Below are positions 1-10,004 of a stretch of 50,122 nt of DNA, piece after piece. Position 1 is the stretch's first letter. Each line of letters begins with the position of its first letter. The stretch spans positions 1-50,122 of the forward strand of contig CALARM010000263.1 of the NCBI GenBank assembly GCA_937888925.1. The letters run 5' to 3'. Source of the stretch: an uncultured Synergistia bacterium (lineage in GTDB: Bacteria; Eremiobacterota; SpSt-956; JAKJGF01). The notes under the pieces are model-generated. The model searched no databases. It was not told the origin of the DNA and worked only from the letters and a program-made list of their open reading frames with translations. Made by a program: the position numbers and the translations under genes.

Positions 1-408
1 ATTTCTAAAGCTCTATCATAACATGTAATAGCTTCTTCGCATTTTTTTAAATCGCTTAAAGCAATGCCCTTATTATTCCAGACAGCATCATAATCAGGAT
101 TAATTTCTAAAGCTCTATCATAACATGTAATAGCTTCTTCGCATTTTTTTAAATCGCCTAAAGCAATGCCCTTGTTATTCCAGGCATCATCATAATCAGG
201 ATTAATTTCTAAAGCTCTATCATAACATGTAATAGCTTCTTCGTATTTTTTTAAATCACCTAAAGCAATGCCCTTGTTATTCCAGGCATCATCATAATCA
301 GGATTAATTTCTAAAGCTCTATCATAACATGTAATAGCTTCTTCGTATTTACCTTGAGATTTTAAAACAATTGCTTTATTAAACCATATAGTAAAACATT
401 CAGGGTCA
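1..408 (-). repeat. 102-bp tandem repeat encoding 34-residue TPR units
   Basis: Units start at 1, 103, 205 and 307 with a period of exactly 102 bp. The first three are nearly identical at the DNA level (differences such as gcattt/gtattt), the fourth diverges after about 45 bp, and a more diverged fifth lies at 409-520. Each encodes one TPR. The near-identity suggests recent unit duplication. Confidence 0.9.
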
Positions 409-3400
409 ATTTCTAGAGCTTTATCATAACACATTATAGCTTCTTCATAATTTTTTTGAAGTTTTAAATTACATCCTTTGTTATAATACTGAGAAGCGTC
501 TTTATTGTTATCCAGTATTGGATGAGCTTGTTCATTTATAGAAATACCACAAAATTTATTTTTAACACATATATTTTTTATAGCCTTACCACTGGCACTG
601 CCAAAGTATGCAATACCATCCCACTTGTTTTCCTGGCAAATATTACTATCTAATGTAGGATGTGCTTGATTTCCAACTTCGATACCTCTGAGTTCATTTT
701 TACTACAATTATTCTTACAAGCACTGCCACTGGCATCTTCAAGATATAAAATTCCATCTTTTTTATTCCACTGGCAGGTATTGTTATCCAGAATTGGTTG
801 ACTCTGATTAGTTACCAGAATACCATGATATTCATTATTGTTACAAGTATTAACCTCTACTATTGGATGACTATTTTCACATACAGAGATGCCATGAAAA
901 CCATTTTTATTACAATTATTTTTACTGACATTCCCACTGGCACTGCCAAAATATACAATACCACATTGCTTATTCTCCTTACAGGTATTTTTCTTTAAAT
1001 TCGGTTGTGACTGCCCTTTTACCTGAATACCATGATATTCATTATTATTACAAGTATTTTGTCTTGCATTCCCACTGGCATTTGTATAGTATGAAATACC
1101 TCCCCACTTATTTTCCTGGCAGATATTGCTTTCCAGGGTTGGTATCGCCCGTTCTTCTATGCAGATACCGTCTATTTCATTCTTTCTACAATTATTTTGA
1201 AATGCATTGCCACCAGCATTATTAAAGTATGCGATGCCACTTTTTTTGTTCTCCTCACAGATATTTCTCTTTAAATCAGGCTGTCCATTCTCTCCAACAT
1301 AGATGCCATGATATTCATTCTTATTGCAAGTATTCTTTTCTAGTATTGGCTGTGCCTGTCCATTTACCTGAATACCATGATATTTATTATTATTACAATT
1401 ATTTTTACTGGCATTTCCATTGGCATTGCCAAAGTATGCAATACCATTCTTTTTGTTCTCAACACAAGTATTAGCCTCTACTATTGGATGACTATTTTCA
1501 CGTATAGAGATACCATGAAACCCATTCTCCTCGCAGGTATTACATTCTAATATTGGCTGTGCTTCTTTCCCAATATAGATACCATTTGACTCATTATTTC
1601 TACAAGTGTTCTTAACTGATCTTCCTCCAGAACTATCAGAATATTCTATACCATCTTCCTTGTTATATTCACAGGTATTTTCTTCTAACAATGGTTTCGC
1701 TTGCTTGTCTACACAAATTCCATTCTTCTTGTTCTCTTCACAGGTATTTCTTTTTAAGCTAGGCTGTGCATTTTCTCCAATATAGATACCCTGATATTCA
1801 TTCTTATTGCAAGTATTCTCTTCTAGCATTGGCTGTGCCTGTCCGTTTACCTTAATACCATGAGATGTATTTTTACTACAAATATTTTGTCTGGCATTCC
1901 CACTGGAACTGCTAAGGTATGCAATCCCACTCGACTTGTTTTCCTGGCAAATATTGCTATTTAATGTAGGATATGCTTGATTTCCAACATAAATGCCATT
2001 CGACTCATTATTTCTGCAAGTGTTCTTACCTGATATTCCTCCAGAATTATCAGAATATTCTATACCATCTTCCTTGTTATATTCACAGGTATTTTCTTCT
2101 AACAATGGTTGTGATTGCTCACATACTCTAATACCATTCTTTTCATTCTTTTTACAAATATTATTAAATGCACTGCCACTGGCATTTTTATAGTAAGAAA
2201 TACCATTCTGTTTATTTCCCTGGCAAATATTGCTTTGCAGGAATGGTGTCGCTTGCTCTTCTACACAGATACCATTCCTCTTGTTCTCCTCACAGGTATT
2301 TCTCTTTAAATTTGGTTGTGCATTTTCTCCAATATAGATGCCTTGATATTCATTCTTATCGCAACTATTTTGTTCTAGTATTGGATGTGACTGTTCATTT
2401 ACCTGAATACCATGACTTTCATTATTACTACACATATTTTGTCTGGCATTCCCACTGGAACTGCCAAAGTACGCGATACCACTCCATTTGTTTTCCTGGC
2501 AAATATTACTATCTAATGTAGGATGTGACTGATTTTCAACATCGATACCACAGTTTTCATTCTTACTACAAATATTCTTAAAAGCACTGCCACTGGCATC
2601 TTCAAGATATAAAATTCCATCTTTTTTATTCCACTGGCAGGTGTTGTTATCCAGAATTGGTTGACTTCGATTGCTTACCTGAATACCATGATATTCATTA
2701 TTGTTACAGGTATTTTGTCTGGCATTGCCACCGGAACTGTCATCGTAAGAGATACCACTCCACTTGTTTCCCTGACAAATATTCTCATTAAGATTTGGAT
2801 GTGCCTGGTTGCCAACTTTAATCCCATACTCTTCATTTCGGTTACAATTATTCTTACATGCATTGCCACCGGCACTGTCATAGTAAGCAATACCATCTTC
2901 TCGATTCCAGTGACAGGTATTTTTTTCAAGATTCAGATTTACCTGTCCACCTGAATAAATACCGGATTTATTATTATTACGAAGCTCACACATAGATACT
3001 GTACCTATTGTGTTACCACATAGAAAGAGGCCATTCCCTATCTGCTTATTTATTTCATCACTCATTCCACCAGAGAACCGGCAGAATTGAAGATTTATCT
3101 TACCTCCCATTACTCTTAAAACATCAGCCTTTTTTCCTCCTTTATGTTCAAAAGTTAAACCACTGGCAGTAAATAAACCCTTTCCATCAAACTGTAATAC
3201 ATATTCTTCTCCTTCACAGATTATACTGGTTAGATTTATCCCTGCACCCTGTAAATAGACTGATTTTGTAATAGACACAGGTTTGGGAAGATGAAATTCC
3301 CCTGATTCTATGTGTATTTTCTCTCCATCATTTATTTTTATTAATAATTCCTCCAGGCTTCCATCTCTTGGGACAACAAATTTCTTTATTTCTTCTGTTT

Positions 3401-4007
3401 TTTTATCCCAGCGAGCAGTAATACTTACTGTAACTGTGTCAAAAGGATTATCAGGATTAATCAGGATTATTTCTTCACTTAGTTCCTGTTCTTCTTTTCC
3501 ACCTCTGAGTGTTATGGTAAGGAGAGTTTCTCCCGGACCAAAAGTCTCCGGGTTTACGACTAACATATCTGACCTGTTTTTTATCTGTCCTGGCCCGCCT
3601 GATACTATTAAATCTTTTTTCCCACCTTCTCCTGCCTTTAAAGTACCGAAAGAGATTAAATCACTCTTAACCTGAATCGGCAATATATGTATTTCAGGTT
3701 TTAAAACTGATACATTAACTGCCGACTTTACAGCTAACCTGGCAAATTCTTCAGGTATACCACGTATCTTCAGAGCACTTACAGTAGTTTCCTGCCTGGT
3801 TTTATCTGTTATACCTCGAACTGCCATCAGCATTTTTGCCCATTTTCCCAGTTCATTCAAAGTCCAGTCTTTGTCCAATCCGCCGGCAAGCATTAATAAT
3901 TCTAATTCTTCTCTATGGATTGCTCCGTACTTCTGAATTAACTCTGCTAAATGCTTTAGAGCAGGCAGTAAAATTTTTATTTGATCTTTAGAAAGGATAG
4001 AAGACAT
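1..4007 (-). CDS. Giant right-handed beta-helix protein with N-terminal adaptor-like helical domain and C-terminal TPRs (3' end off window)
   Basis: The frame stays open from an ATG at 4007 to the left edge, giving at least 1335 residues; the C-terminus is missing. Residues 1-100 are a helical domain (LLPALKHLAELIQ, then NELGKWAKMLMAVRGITDK) also found at the start of the next gene upstream and as the stand-alone protein at 8563-8880. Residues 110-215 look like a beta-sandwich (VSGGPG, FGPGETLLTITLRGG). From about 225 a pectate-lyase-like solenoid begins (IHIESGEFHLPKPVSITKSV) and continues as some 35 turns of about 23 residues of the form NxCxxNxxxGIxxxxxAxPxL, with a buried asparagine/cysteine ladder. 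The last 175 visible residues are 34-residue TPRs (YEEAITCYDRALEINPDYDD). No signal peptide is seen, so it is probably cytosolic. It is last in the kinase/phosphatase/vWA operon, 32 bp after its paralogue. I infer a scaffold or effector controlled by the triad. Confidence 0.88.
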   Translation of the reverse strand, partial: MSSILSKDQIKILLPALKHLAELIQKYGAIHREELELLMLAGGLDKDWTLNELGKWAKMLMAVRGITDKTRQETTVSALKIRGIPEEFARLAVKSAVNVSVLKPEIHILPIQVKSDLISFGTLKAGEGGKKDLIVSGGPGQIKNRSDMLVVNPETFGPGETLLTITLRGGKEEQELSEEIILINPDNPFDTVTVSITARWDKKTEEIKKFVVPRDGSLEELLIKINDGEKIHIESGEFHLPKPVSITKSVYLQGAGINLTSIICEGEEYVLQFDGKGLFTASGLTFEHKGGKKADVLRVMGGKINLQFCRFSGGMSDEINKQIGNGLFLCGNTIGTVSMCELRNNNKSGIYSGGQVNLNLEKNTCHWNREDGIAYYDSAGGNACKNNCNRNEEYGIKVGNQAHPNLNENICQGNKWSGISYDDSSGGNARQNTCNNNEYHGIQVSNRSQPILDNNTCQWNKKDGILYLEDASGSAFKNICSKNENCGIDVENQSHPTLDSNICQENKWSGIAYFGSSSGNARQNMCSNNESHGIQVNEQSHPILEQNSCDKNEYQGIYIGENAQPNLKRNTCEENKRNGICVEEQATPFLQSNICQGNKQNGISYYKNASGSAFNNICKKNEKNGIRVCEQSQPLLEENTCEYNKEDGIEYSDNSGGISGKNTCRNNESNGIYVGNQAYPTLNSNICQENKSSGIAYLSSSSGNARQNICSKNTSHGIKVNGQAQPMLEENTCNKNEYQGIYIGENAQPSLKRNTCEENKKNGICVDKQAKPLLEENTCEYNKEDGIEYSDSSGGRSVKNTCRNNESNGIYIGKEAQPILECNTCEENGFHGISIRENSHPIVEANTCVENKKNGIAYFGNANGNASKNNCNNNKYHGIQVNGQAQPILEKNTCNKNEYHGIYVGENGQPDLKRNICEENKKSGIAYFNNAGGNAFQNNCRKNEIDGICIEERAIPTLESNICQENKWGGISYYTNASGNARQNTCNNNEYHGIQVKGQSQPNLKKNTCKENKQCGIVYFGSASGNVSKNNCNKNGFHGISVCENSHPIVEVNTCNNNEYHGILVTNQSQPILDNNTCQWNKKDGILYLEDASGSACKNNCSKNELRGIEVGNQAHPTLDSNICQENKWDGIAYFGSASGKAIKNICVKNKFCGISINEQAHPILDNNKDASQYYNKGCNLKLQKNYEEAIMCYDKALEIDPECFTIWFNKAIVLKSQGKYEEAITCYDRALEINPDYDDAWNNKGIALGDLKKYEEAITCYDRALEINPDYDDAWNNKGIALGDLKKCEEAITCYDRALEINPDYDAVWNNKGIALSDLKKCEEAITCYDRALE

Positions 4008-4039
4008 TTTATTATTCCCTACCTGATTTTTTTAAATTA

Positions 4040-7000
4040 TTATTTAAAAAGATTTTTTATAAAACTTAAAACAGAAGAGTCTGAAGGATGCATGTCACCT
4101 TCTCTGTTTCTACAGCATTTGTTATCTTTTATTACAGGTTTTGCCTGTTCATGGAAAAATATACCGTAATTATTACCCTGACATGTGTTGTTTTTTATTA
4201 CCGGACTGGCCTGGTTACGTGCATAAATACCATGTAAATTATTGTTGTTGCAATTATTTTGATAGGCAGTTCCGCCAGCATTCCCAAAAAAACCTATACC
4301 ACATTGTTTGTTGTGGGTGCATACATTGCCTTCAAGTATCGGCTTCGCCTGTTCACCAGCATAGATTCCCTGTTCCTCATTTCTGTTACAGGTATTTTTG
4401 CGGGCAGTTCCTCCTCCGCCGTCAAAGTAACCTATACCAGTTTCTTTATTCCCATCACAGATATTACCCTCAAGAACAGGTTGTGCCTGACCTCCTACAT
4501 AAATACCACGCAATACATTGTTATTACAGGTATTTTTATAAGCGCTACCTCCGGCACTTTCAATGTAACTAATGCCATTAATCCTGTTCTCCTGACAGAT
4601 ATTATTTTGTAGCACCGGCTTCGACTTTTCACCAGCGTAGATTCCATGTCCCTCATTTCTGTTACAGGTATTTTTGCGGGCAGTTCCTCCCCCATCATCA
4701 AAGTAAGCTATACCAGTTTCTTTATTCCCACTACAGATATTACCTTCCAGAACAGGTTGTGCCTGACCTCCTACATAAATACCACGCAATACATTGTTAT
4801 TACAGGTATTTTTAGAAGCATTACCTCCGGCACTTTCAAAGTAACTAATGCCATTAATCCTGTTCTCCTGACAGATATTATTTTGTAGCACCGGTTTCGA
4901 CTTTTCACCAGCATAGATTCCATGTTTTTCATTTCTGTTACAGGTATTTTGACGGGCAGTTCCTCCCCCATCATCAAAGTAAGCTATACCAGTTTCTTTA
5001 TTCCCACTACAGATATTACCTTCCAGAACAGGTTGTGCCTGACCTCCTACATAAATACCACGCAATACATTGTTATTACAGGTATTTTTAGAAGCATTAC
5101 CTCCGGCACTTTCAAAGTAACTAATGCCATTAATCCTGTTCTCCTGACAGATATTATTTTGTAGCACCGGTTTCGACTTTTCATCAGCATAGATTCCATG
5201 TCCCTCATTTCTATTACAGGTATTTTGACGGGCAGTTCCACTGGTATTATCACGGTAACCCATACCACCTTCTTTATTTTCATTGCATATGTTCTCCTCT
5301 ATAAAAGGATGTGCTTGACCTCTCATATGAATACCCCATAGCTCATTATTACTGCAATTATTCTTCACAGCAGTTCCACCGGCATTATCAATATATGCGA
5401 TACCATTGTATGTATTTCCATGGCAAATATTATTCTGTAATAATGGTTTTGCCTCTTTACTGACATAAATTCCACTATTTTTATTCTTATTACAAATATT
5501 TTGACGGACATTCCCACCAGAATTTTCAGAATAAGCTATACCGGACTCCTTATTCTCATGGCATTTATTTGCCTCTAAATCAGGCTGTGCTTTACCTCCT
5601 GCATAGATACCATTTAATTCGTTATTACTACAGATATTCTTACTGTTAGTTCCATAAGTAATGTCAGAATACGAAATACCATTTTTTTTGTTTCCCTGAC
5701 AAATATTATACTCCAGGATGTGATGTGCCTGGTTAAGCATCTGTATACCACAGGTTTCATTATTATTACAGCTATTTTGTCTTACATTACCCCTGGAATT
5801 ACCTGAGCAGACAATACCATTATCTTTATTCCACTGACAGGTATTACCTTCTAATACAGGTTCTGCTTCCTCACATATTGAAATTCCATTGCTCTGATTG
5901 TTATTACAGGTATTATTACAGATATTTCCAACAGCATTGCCGGAATATGCAATTCCATCCTTTTTATTCTCCTGGCAGGTATTATTTTCCATTTTAATAT
6001 TTACTCTTTCTCCTATGTAAATACCACAGTTACCATTATTAATAAACTGACATTCCGTTATTGTACCTTTCGTATCACCATAGAGGGAGAGACCATTTCC
6101 TCCATGAGTAGTTGCATCATCTCTTATTCCCCCTGTAAAACGACATCTGTAAAAAGCTACTTCTCCGTTACCTTTCACTCTCACAACATCAGCCCATTGT
6201 TTACCACTATGCTCAAAACTCAGATCACTCACATCAAAGAAGCCTTTAGAAGAAAATTCTATAGTATATTCTTCTTTATCACAGACAATTCTCGATACAT
6301 TTGAACCCATTCCATATAAGTGTATTGATTTATTAATAGAAATAGGTCTGGATAAATGAAATTCCCCGGCTTCTAAATGAATTATACCGTCTTCAATAAC
6401 TTTCAGCAGGGCTTCTTCCAGTGTGCAATCTTTTGGGACAACTATTTCTTCTGTGCTTGACTGTAAATTTACCTGTTCACTCCATCTGGCAATTATTCCT
6501 ACTGTTACTTTTCCGGATGGACTTTCAAGAATTAAGTCATCCCATAGGATTTGTCCTTCCATTCCACCTATGACTGTAAGTGTAAGATTTGTTTCCCCCG
6601 GTCCGAAGATTTCAGGCTCTACTGTGGCTGTATTTAATCTCACCTTTGCACATCCTGGTCCACCTGATACAGTTATCGTTTTTCGTACAGTTTCATTGAT
6701 TTTCATCTCTCCAAAACCAACCATTTCCTGGCTGGCTTTAATCGGTAGTATATCCGATTTAGTAGAGGGAACTATCAAAAGCCCTGTCACTGCTTCTATA
6801 GCTTGTACAGCAGAAGTTTCCGGTATACCATAGAACATCAGTTCACTCCTGGCTGCTTCAAGTCTCCTCATGTCTTTTACACCGCGTAATGTAAGGAGAA
6901 TTTTTACCCATCTTTCCAGTTCATTTACTGCCCAATCTTCTTCCAAATCCAGACCAAGCAATAATATTTTCAGATCTTCTTTTCCGGGAACCATATTTTT

Positions 7001-7075
7001 TTGTAGTAATTCTAATACGAACGGTAGTGCTGGAACCAGAGAATCTATCTGATTGGAAGATAATGAAAAATTCAT
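4040..7075 (-). CDS. Right-handed beta-helix protein with N-terminal adaptor-like helical domain
   Basis: A complete 1011-residue protein. Residues 1-100 carry the helical domain shared with the flanking paralogues (SSNQIDSLVPAL, NELERWVKILLTLRGVKD, GIPETSAVQA). Residues 115-205 form a predicted beta-sandwich (TVSGGPGCAKVRL, FGPGETNLTLTVIGG). A solenoid cap follows (IIHLEAGEFHLSRPISINKS), then about 30 short turns with the NxCxxN and GIxYxxxxGG alternation typical of PbH1/NosD-like beta-helices. There is no signal peptide, TM helix or TPR tail, unlike the downstream copy. The protein lies 23 bp after the kinase gene and 32 bp before the second beta-helix gene. Beta-helix domains can be lyases, glycan binders or scaffolds; no catalytic residues can be assigned here. 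A role as target or effector of the phospho-switch is inferred from operon position only. Confidence 0.9.
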   Translation of the reverse strand: MNFSLSSNQIDSLVPALPFVLELLQKNMVPGKEDLKILLLGLDLEEDWAVNELERWVKILLTLRGVKDMRRLEAARSELMFYGIPETSAVQAIEAVTGLLIVPSTKSDILPIKASQEMVGFGEMKINETVRKTITVSGGPGCAKVRLNTATVEPEIFGPGETNLTLTVIGGMEGQILWDDLILESPSGKVTVGIIARWSEQVNLQSSTEEIVVPKDCTLEEALLKVIEDGIIHLEAGEFHLSRPISINKSIHLYGMGSNVSRIVCDKEEYTIEFSSKGFFDVSDLSFEHSGKQWADVVRVKGNGEVAFYRCRFTGGIRDDATTHGGNGLSLYGDTKGTITECQFINNGNCGIYIGERVNIKMENNTCQENKKDGIAYSGNAVGNICNNTCNNNQSNGISICEEAEPVLEGNTCQWNKDNGIVCSGNSRGNVRQNSCNNNETCGIQMLNQAHHILEYNICQGNKKNGISYSDITYGTNSKNICSNNELNGIYAGGKAQPDLEANKCHENKESGIAYSENSGGNVRQNICNKNKNSGIYVSKEAKPLLQNNICHGNTYNGIAYIDNAGGTAVKNNCSNNELWGIHMRGQAHPFIEENICNENKEGGMGYRDNTSGTARQNTCNRNEGHGIYADEKSKPVLQNNICQENRINGISYFESAGGNASKNTCNNNVLRGIYVGGQAQPVLEGNICSGNKETGIAYFDDGGGTARQNTCNRNEKHGIYAGEKSKPVLQNNICQENRINGISYFESAGGNASKNTCNNNVLRGIYVGGQAQPVLEGNICSGNKETGIAYFDDGGGTARKNTCNRNEGHGIYAGEKSKPVLQNNICQENRINGISYIESAGGSAYKNTCNNNVLRGIYVGGQAQPVLEGNICDGNKETGIGYFDGGGGTARKNTCNRNEEQGIYAGEQAKPILEGNVCTHNKQCGIGFFGNAGGTAYQNNCNNNNLHGIYARNQASPVIKNNTCQGNNYGIFFHEQAKPVIKDNKCCRNREGDMHPSDSSVLSFIKNLFK
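4377..5240 (-). repeat. 276-bp tandem repeat inside the beta-helix gene (three copies plus partial fourth)
   Basis: Copies begin at about 4377, 4653 and 4929, with a partial fourth at 5205; the period is exactly 276 bp, or 92 residues (four beta-helix turns). Copies two and three are almost identical in DNA, while copy one carries a few substitutions. It marks recent in-frame expansion of the solenoid. Confidence 0.9.
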
Positions 7076-7098
7076 AATAATTACCTTGAAGTTAAAAT

Positions 7099-8490
7099 TT
7101 ATTCTTTAACATATGCCATTCGTCGCCCATCACCAAAGTTGATAAAACAGCATCTTGTTAAAGTTAGAGATTGCCCTTTCTGTACAGTAAACTGACGGTT
7201 TTCATTCGGGAAACGAGCATGCCATATAGCATCTTCATTATTGACTATGAAGTAATGCCCCTTCTTTTGATCAAATTCAACATAACCTGATATATTATCA
7301 CTCTTTCGTGTGAAAGAAGGTTTATTACCGACTGTAATCATATCAGGAAAAATTTTAGAGCCATTCATTATTACAAGATGGCTTTTAAGAGAAGAAAAAA
7401 TCCCTTTGCTCTTTTCTTCATAGAGTTCCAGTAGAGCAGGATAAGGAGGTTTAATTTTTTCTCCACAAAAGGGGCATATACGTTTATAGGCAGGGTTAAC
7501 CCAGTAAGGATATGGAAATTTTTGTTTACAATTCTGGCATACAAAAATTTCATAAATAATAGAGGATAAACTTTCCTCCCATTCCCTGGAAGCCGGGCGT
7601 TTGTCCGGATTATTGAGTCCATCAATCAGTGCCCGGTTGGCTAAATCCTGTAGTAAAGGAGGAAGTATCTTATAACTGAGAGCTCCTTCCTGATAAAAAG
7701 GTAATCCCAGATTACGAGGTCTGTGCCTGTGTTCTTCTGGATTTTCACTGAATAAAGCATATTTACCCCAGCCGAGTATTTCACTTAGCTCTGTATCATT
7801 ATCATACTCTACTAAAGGTTTCATTACATTTCGAAAGAGTAAAGTATGTAAAATTAAAACAGCCATACTGTAACGGTCAGTTTTCTCATTGGGTTTAATT
7901 TTATCAGTAAGAATTTCTGGAGCCATAAACTCCATTTTCCCTACCACCTGAGGAGGAAGAAAGCCTGCTACTACAACTCCGTCAATTTCCAGCATAATAG
8001 CTTCTCCGTCATTTATGTTAACCATAAAATTATAATAATGAATATCACTGTGGGCAAAACCTTTGTTATGGAGCACAACAATAGATTTAGAAATACTGTG
8101 TGCCAGCTTAAAGTAATGTTCCCAGGTTTTTCCCTGATTAAAATGTGCTGCAGCCTGTCTGGGAAGAATGAATTCTGATAATTCTCTATAATGCTTTGGG
8201 ACCCTTCTCATTACAAAACCTGTTCGACATTGTCCGTCTAAACTCTCTATAAGACTTAATGGAGGGATGATAAATTTTTCCTCTTCAGAGGTCAGGGATT
8301 GAAAAAGAGACATTATGTATTTTAACAATGCCTCTTTCTCAGAACGGGCTTTGTGATATATTTTAACAGCATATTTACCATCACGGCTAAAATAAACTGT
8401 ACCTTCTCCACCACTTTTTACATTATCATCTATTACTTCTAATTCTCCTGGTAAACTATGAGGCGGAGATTTAAGTATAACGACTGCCAT
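7099..8490 (-). CDS. Ser/Thr protein kinase with C-terminal zinc ribbon (kinase of a TerY-P-type triad)
   Basis: Starting at the ATG at 8490, preceded by AGGAGG at 11 nt, gives 463 residues; a longer frame would need a TTG at 8529. Kinase motifs appear in order: glycine loop SGGEGTVYF, catalytic lysine in YAVKIYHK, catalytic loop HSDIHYYNF (HxD), metal-binding Asp in EIDG (replacing the usual DFG) and FMAPE. The IDG and HSD variants resemble the kinases found beside TerY-like vWA proteins. After the kinase domain come a CxxC...CxxC zinc ribbon (CQNC, CPFC) and a roughly 100-residue beta-rich tail. The gene sits between the stand-alone helical-domain gene and the beta-helix genes, and shares the operon with a PP2C phosphatase and a vWA protein. 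I expect it to phosphorylate a partner encoded here, antagonised by the phosphatase. Confidence 0.9.
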   Translation of the reverse strand: MAVVILKSPPHSLPGELEVIDDNVKSGGEGTVYFSRDGKYAVKIYHKARSEKEALLKYIMSLFQSLTSEEEKFIIPPLSLIESLDGQCRTGFVMRRVPKHYRELSEFILPRQAAAHFNQGKTWEHYFKLAHSISKSIVVLHNKGFAHSDIHYYNFMVNINDGEAIMLEIDGVVVAGFLPPQVVGKMEFMAPEILTDKIKPNEKTDRYSMAVLILHTLLFRNVMKPLVEYDNDTELSEILGWGKYALFSENPEEHRHRPRNLGLPFYQEGALSYKILPPLLQDLANRALIDGLNNPDKRPASREWEESLSSIIYEIFVCQNCKQKFPYPYWVNPAYKRICPFCGEKIKPPYPALLELYEEKSKGIFSSLKSHLVIMNGSKIFPDMITVGNKPSFTRKSDNISGYVEFDQKKGHYFIVNNEDAIWHARFPNENRQFTVQKGQSLTLTRCCFINFGDGRRMAYVKE

Positions 8491-8562
8491 AACTTTATAA
8501 TCCTCCTGATTAATCCCTGAAATCTTCAAATTTGAATATCTTCATCTAACATCTTCTCTGAT

Positions 8563-8880
8563 TTAACCATGGAAAGATCCAAATTCACCTGCTGCCGTAT
8601 CAATAATTAATTTAGCAGCACCTTCAGAAACACCCCGAAGCATCAATGATCTCTGAGCGATCTCTTTTTTTCTTTTATCTTTTACACCACGGACTACCAG
8701 TAATACTTTTACCCATCTTTCCAGTTCACCTGTCATCCATTCTTCCCTTAAACCGATATTATCTAGCAATAGTTGTAATTTTTTACCTGAAATTGTTTCT
8801 TTGTTTTGCACTGATTCTGCTATATATTTCAGGGCAGGTAGTAAAGTTTCAATTTGAGTGGAAGAAAATAATATATTCAT
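8563..8880 (-). CDS. Stand-alone helical adaptor-like domain protein (EAD-like)
   Basis: A 105-residue, mostly helical protein with a good ribosome binding site (aggag, 6 nt before the ATG). Its whole length aligns with residues 1-100 of both beta-helix proteins: SSTQIETLLPALKYIAE, then GELERWVKVLLVVRGVKDK, then a GVSEGAAK helix. The strongest conservation is the W-x-x-x-E-L-x-x-W core followed by RG[VI]xDK. The pattern of one small domain occurring alone next to a regulatory gene and fused to effector candidates is what is described for effector-associated domains and bacterial death-like domains, which pair by homotypic contact. I recognise no named family with certainty. It lies between the PP2C and kinase genes. 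Confidence 0.85.
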   Translation of the reverse strand: MNILFSSTQIETLLPALKYIAESVQNKETISGKKLQLLLDNIGLREEWMTGELERWVKVLLVVRGVKDKRKKEIAQRSLMLRGVSEGAAKLIIDTAAGEFGSFHG

Positions 8881-8895
8881 AGTAACTCCTGATTA

Positions 8896-9990
8896 TTATT
8901 TCATTATTACAACCAGTGTTCGATCATCCCAGCTACCACTTACTTCATACGTTGAAAGCCACTGTAAAAGCCTTGATGCTATTTGAGACAAAGGTTCTTC
9001 CTTACGTAATTCACGATTAATATCTTCTGCCCAGTGATGAAAGATATTCGAGGGAGGCGGATGAGTGCAATCCTCTGATACACCGTCACTCATTAAATAA
9101 AAAGTTACTATACCTTCGGATTCTTCAGAAGATAGATGAGTAACTACAAAATATTTTTCCCAGTCCTTCTGGGTAAGAACATAGACCTCACCAGGTTCTC
9201 CCGGGTCAGGTACATTAAGGAGATAACTGGCTCCCTTTTCAGGATGGAATGAAGCTATCAGACCATCTCCAATCTGACCGGCCGATACCATGCCGGTCTT
9301 TGTATTAATTAAAATACCTAGCAACGTACAATGAAAATCCCGTAATGAAACTTTCCACATCTGAGCAAACTGTTCAATCCCCTGCCTTGTATTATAAAAA
9401 GAATTTCTTATACATTCATTCAAATTTATGGAAATATTTTTATTTACAACTTTTTCAACATTTTCTGTTTTAGTTTCAGAGAGATATCTGTGCCATATCA
9501 TTGTTCCACACCCTCTGTTCGTCTCGTTTGAAGGTGCAGTTACAGAGGCAGATTCGAAAGCAGGAAAGAAAGAAAAAATTTCTTTTATTGAATTACTTTC
9601 TTTATTATCTGGAAATGAAAGACCGGTCTGTAATTTTTTTACAACATCCTGTTTTTCTCTTTTTATGTCTTCATTTTCCATTACAGAGTCAAATTTACTT
9701 ACCTCACGTAACATATGTTCACATAAAGCTTCTACTGCATAAGTAGATCCATATCGTGATAATTTCAAAGAACCAACTCCGTCAGATACTGCTGCTGCTA
9801 TCCATGGGCCGGCAGAGCGAATTGCAAAAGCATCGTCCCTTGGACGAAAGTCACGAAGGTGTAGTTTCCCTGCTGCACTTGCACCTACAAAACGATATAA
9901 CCCGAGCTGGCCATATGAGGCGCACCAGTCAGGATGGGAATCAACATGCTGAAGAATACGATCACCTACAACAAAGCCTTTGGGTGACAT
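8896..9990 (-). CDS. PP2C-family Ser/Thr protein phosphatase
   Basis: A 364-residue protein with the metal-binding PP2C motifs: AAAVSDGVGSLKLSRYGS near residue 66, AGQIGDGLIAS near 236, LMSDGVSED near 305 and GSWDDRTLVVIMK at the C-terminus. All metal-ligand aspartates appear to be present, so it should be active. It begins with RILQHVDSHPDW rather than a signal or TM segment. An insert near residues 110-180 is low in motif content. It is 14 bp from the vWA gene and 15 bp from the helical-domain gene, so it is surely co-transcribed. The expected role is to reverse phosphorylation by the neighbouring kinase. Confidence 0.93.
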   Translation of the reverse strand: MSPKGFVVGDRILQHVDSHPDWCASYGQLGLYRFVGASAAGKLHLRDFRPRDDAFAIRSAGPWIAAAVSDGVGSLKLSRYGSTYAVEALCEHMLREVSKFDSVMENEDIKREKQDVVKKLQTGLSFPDNKESNSIKEIFSFFPAFESASVTAPSNETNRGCGTMIWHRYLSETKTENVEKVVNKNISINLNECIRNSFYNTRQGIEQFAQMWKVSLRDFHCTLLGILINTKTGMVSAGQIGDGLIASFHPEKGASYLLNVPDPGEPGEVYVLTQKDWEKYFVVTHLSSEESEGIVTFYLMSDGVSEDCTHPPPSNIFHHWAEDINRELRKEEPLSQIASRLLQWLSTYEVSGSWDDRTLVVIMK

Positions 9991-10004
9991 ATTTACACCT
10001 CATC

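Noticed and set aside
1..520. CRISPR array from regularly spaced repeats
   Set aside because: The 102-bp units are contiguous, in frame and encode TPRs. There are no unique spacers.
798..2954. Several plus-strand open frames of 60-120 codons (and similar ones at 4141-5164)
   Set aside because: They are antisense shadows of the repetitive beta-helix genes. They repeat with the same period, have no ribosome binding sites and have low-complexity composition.
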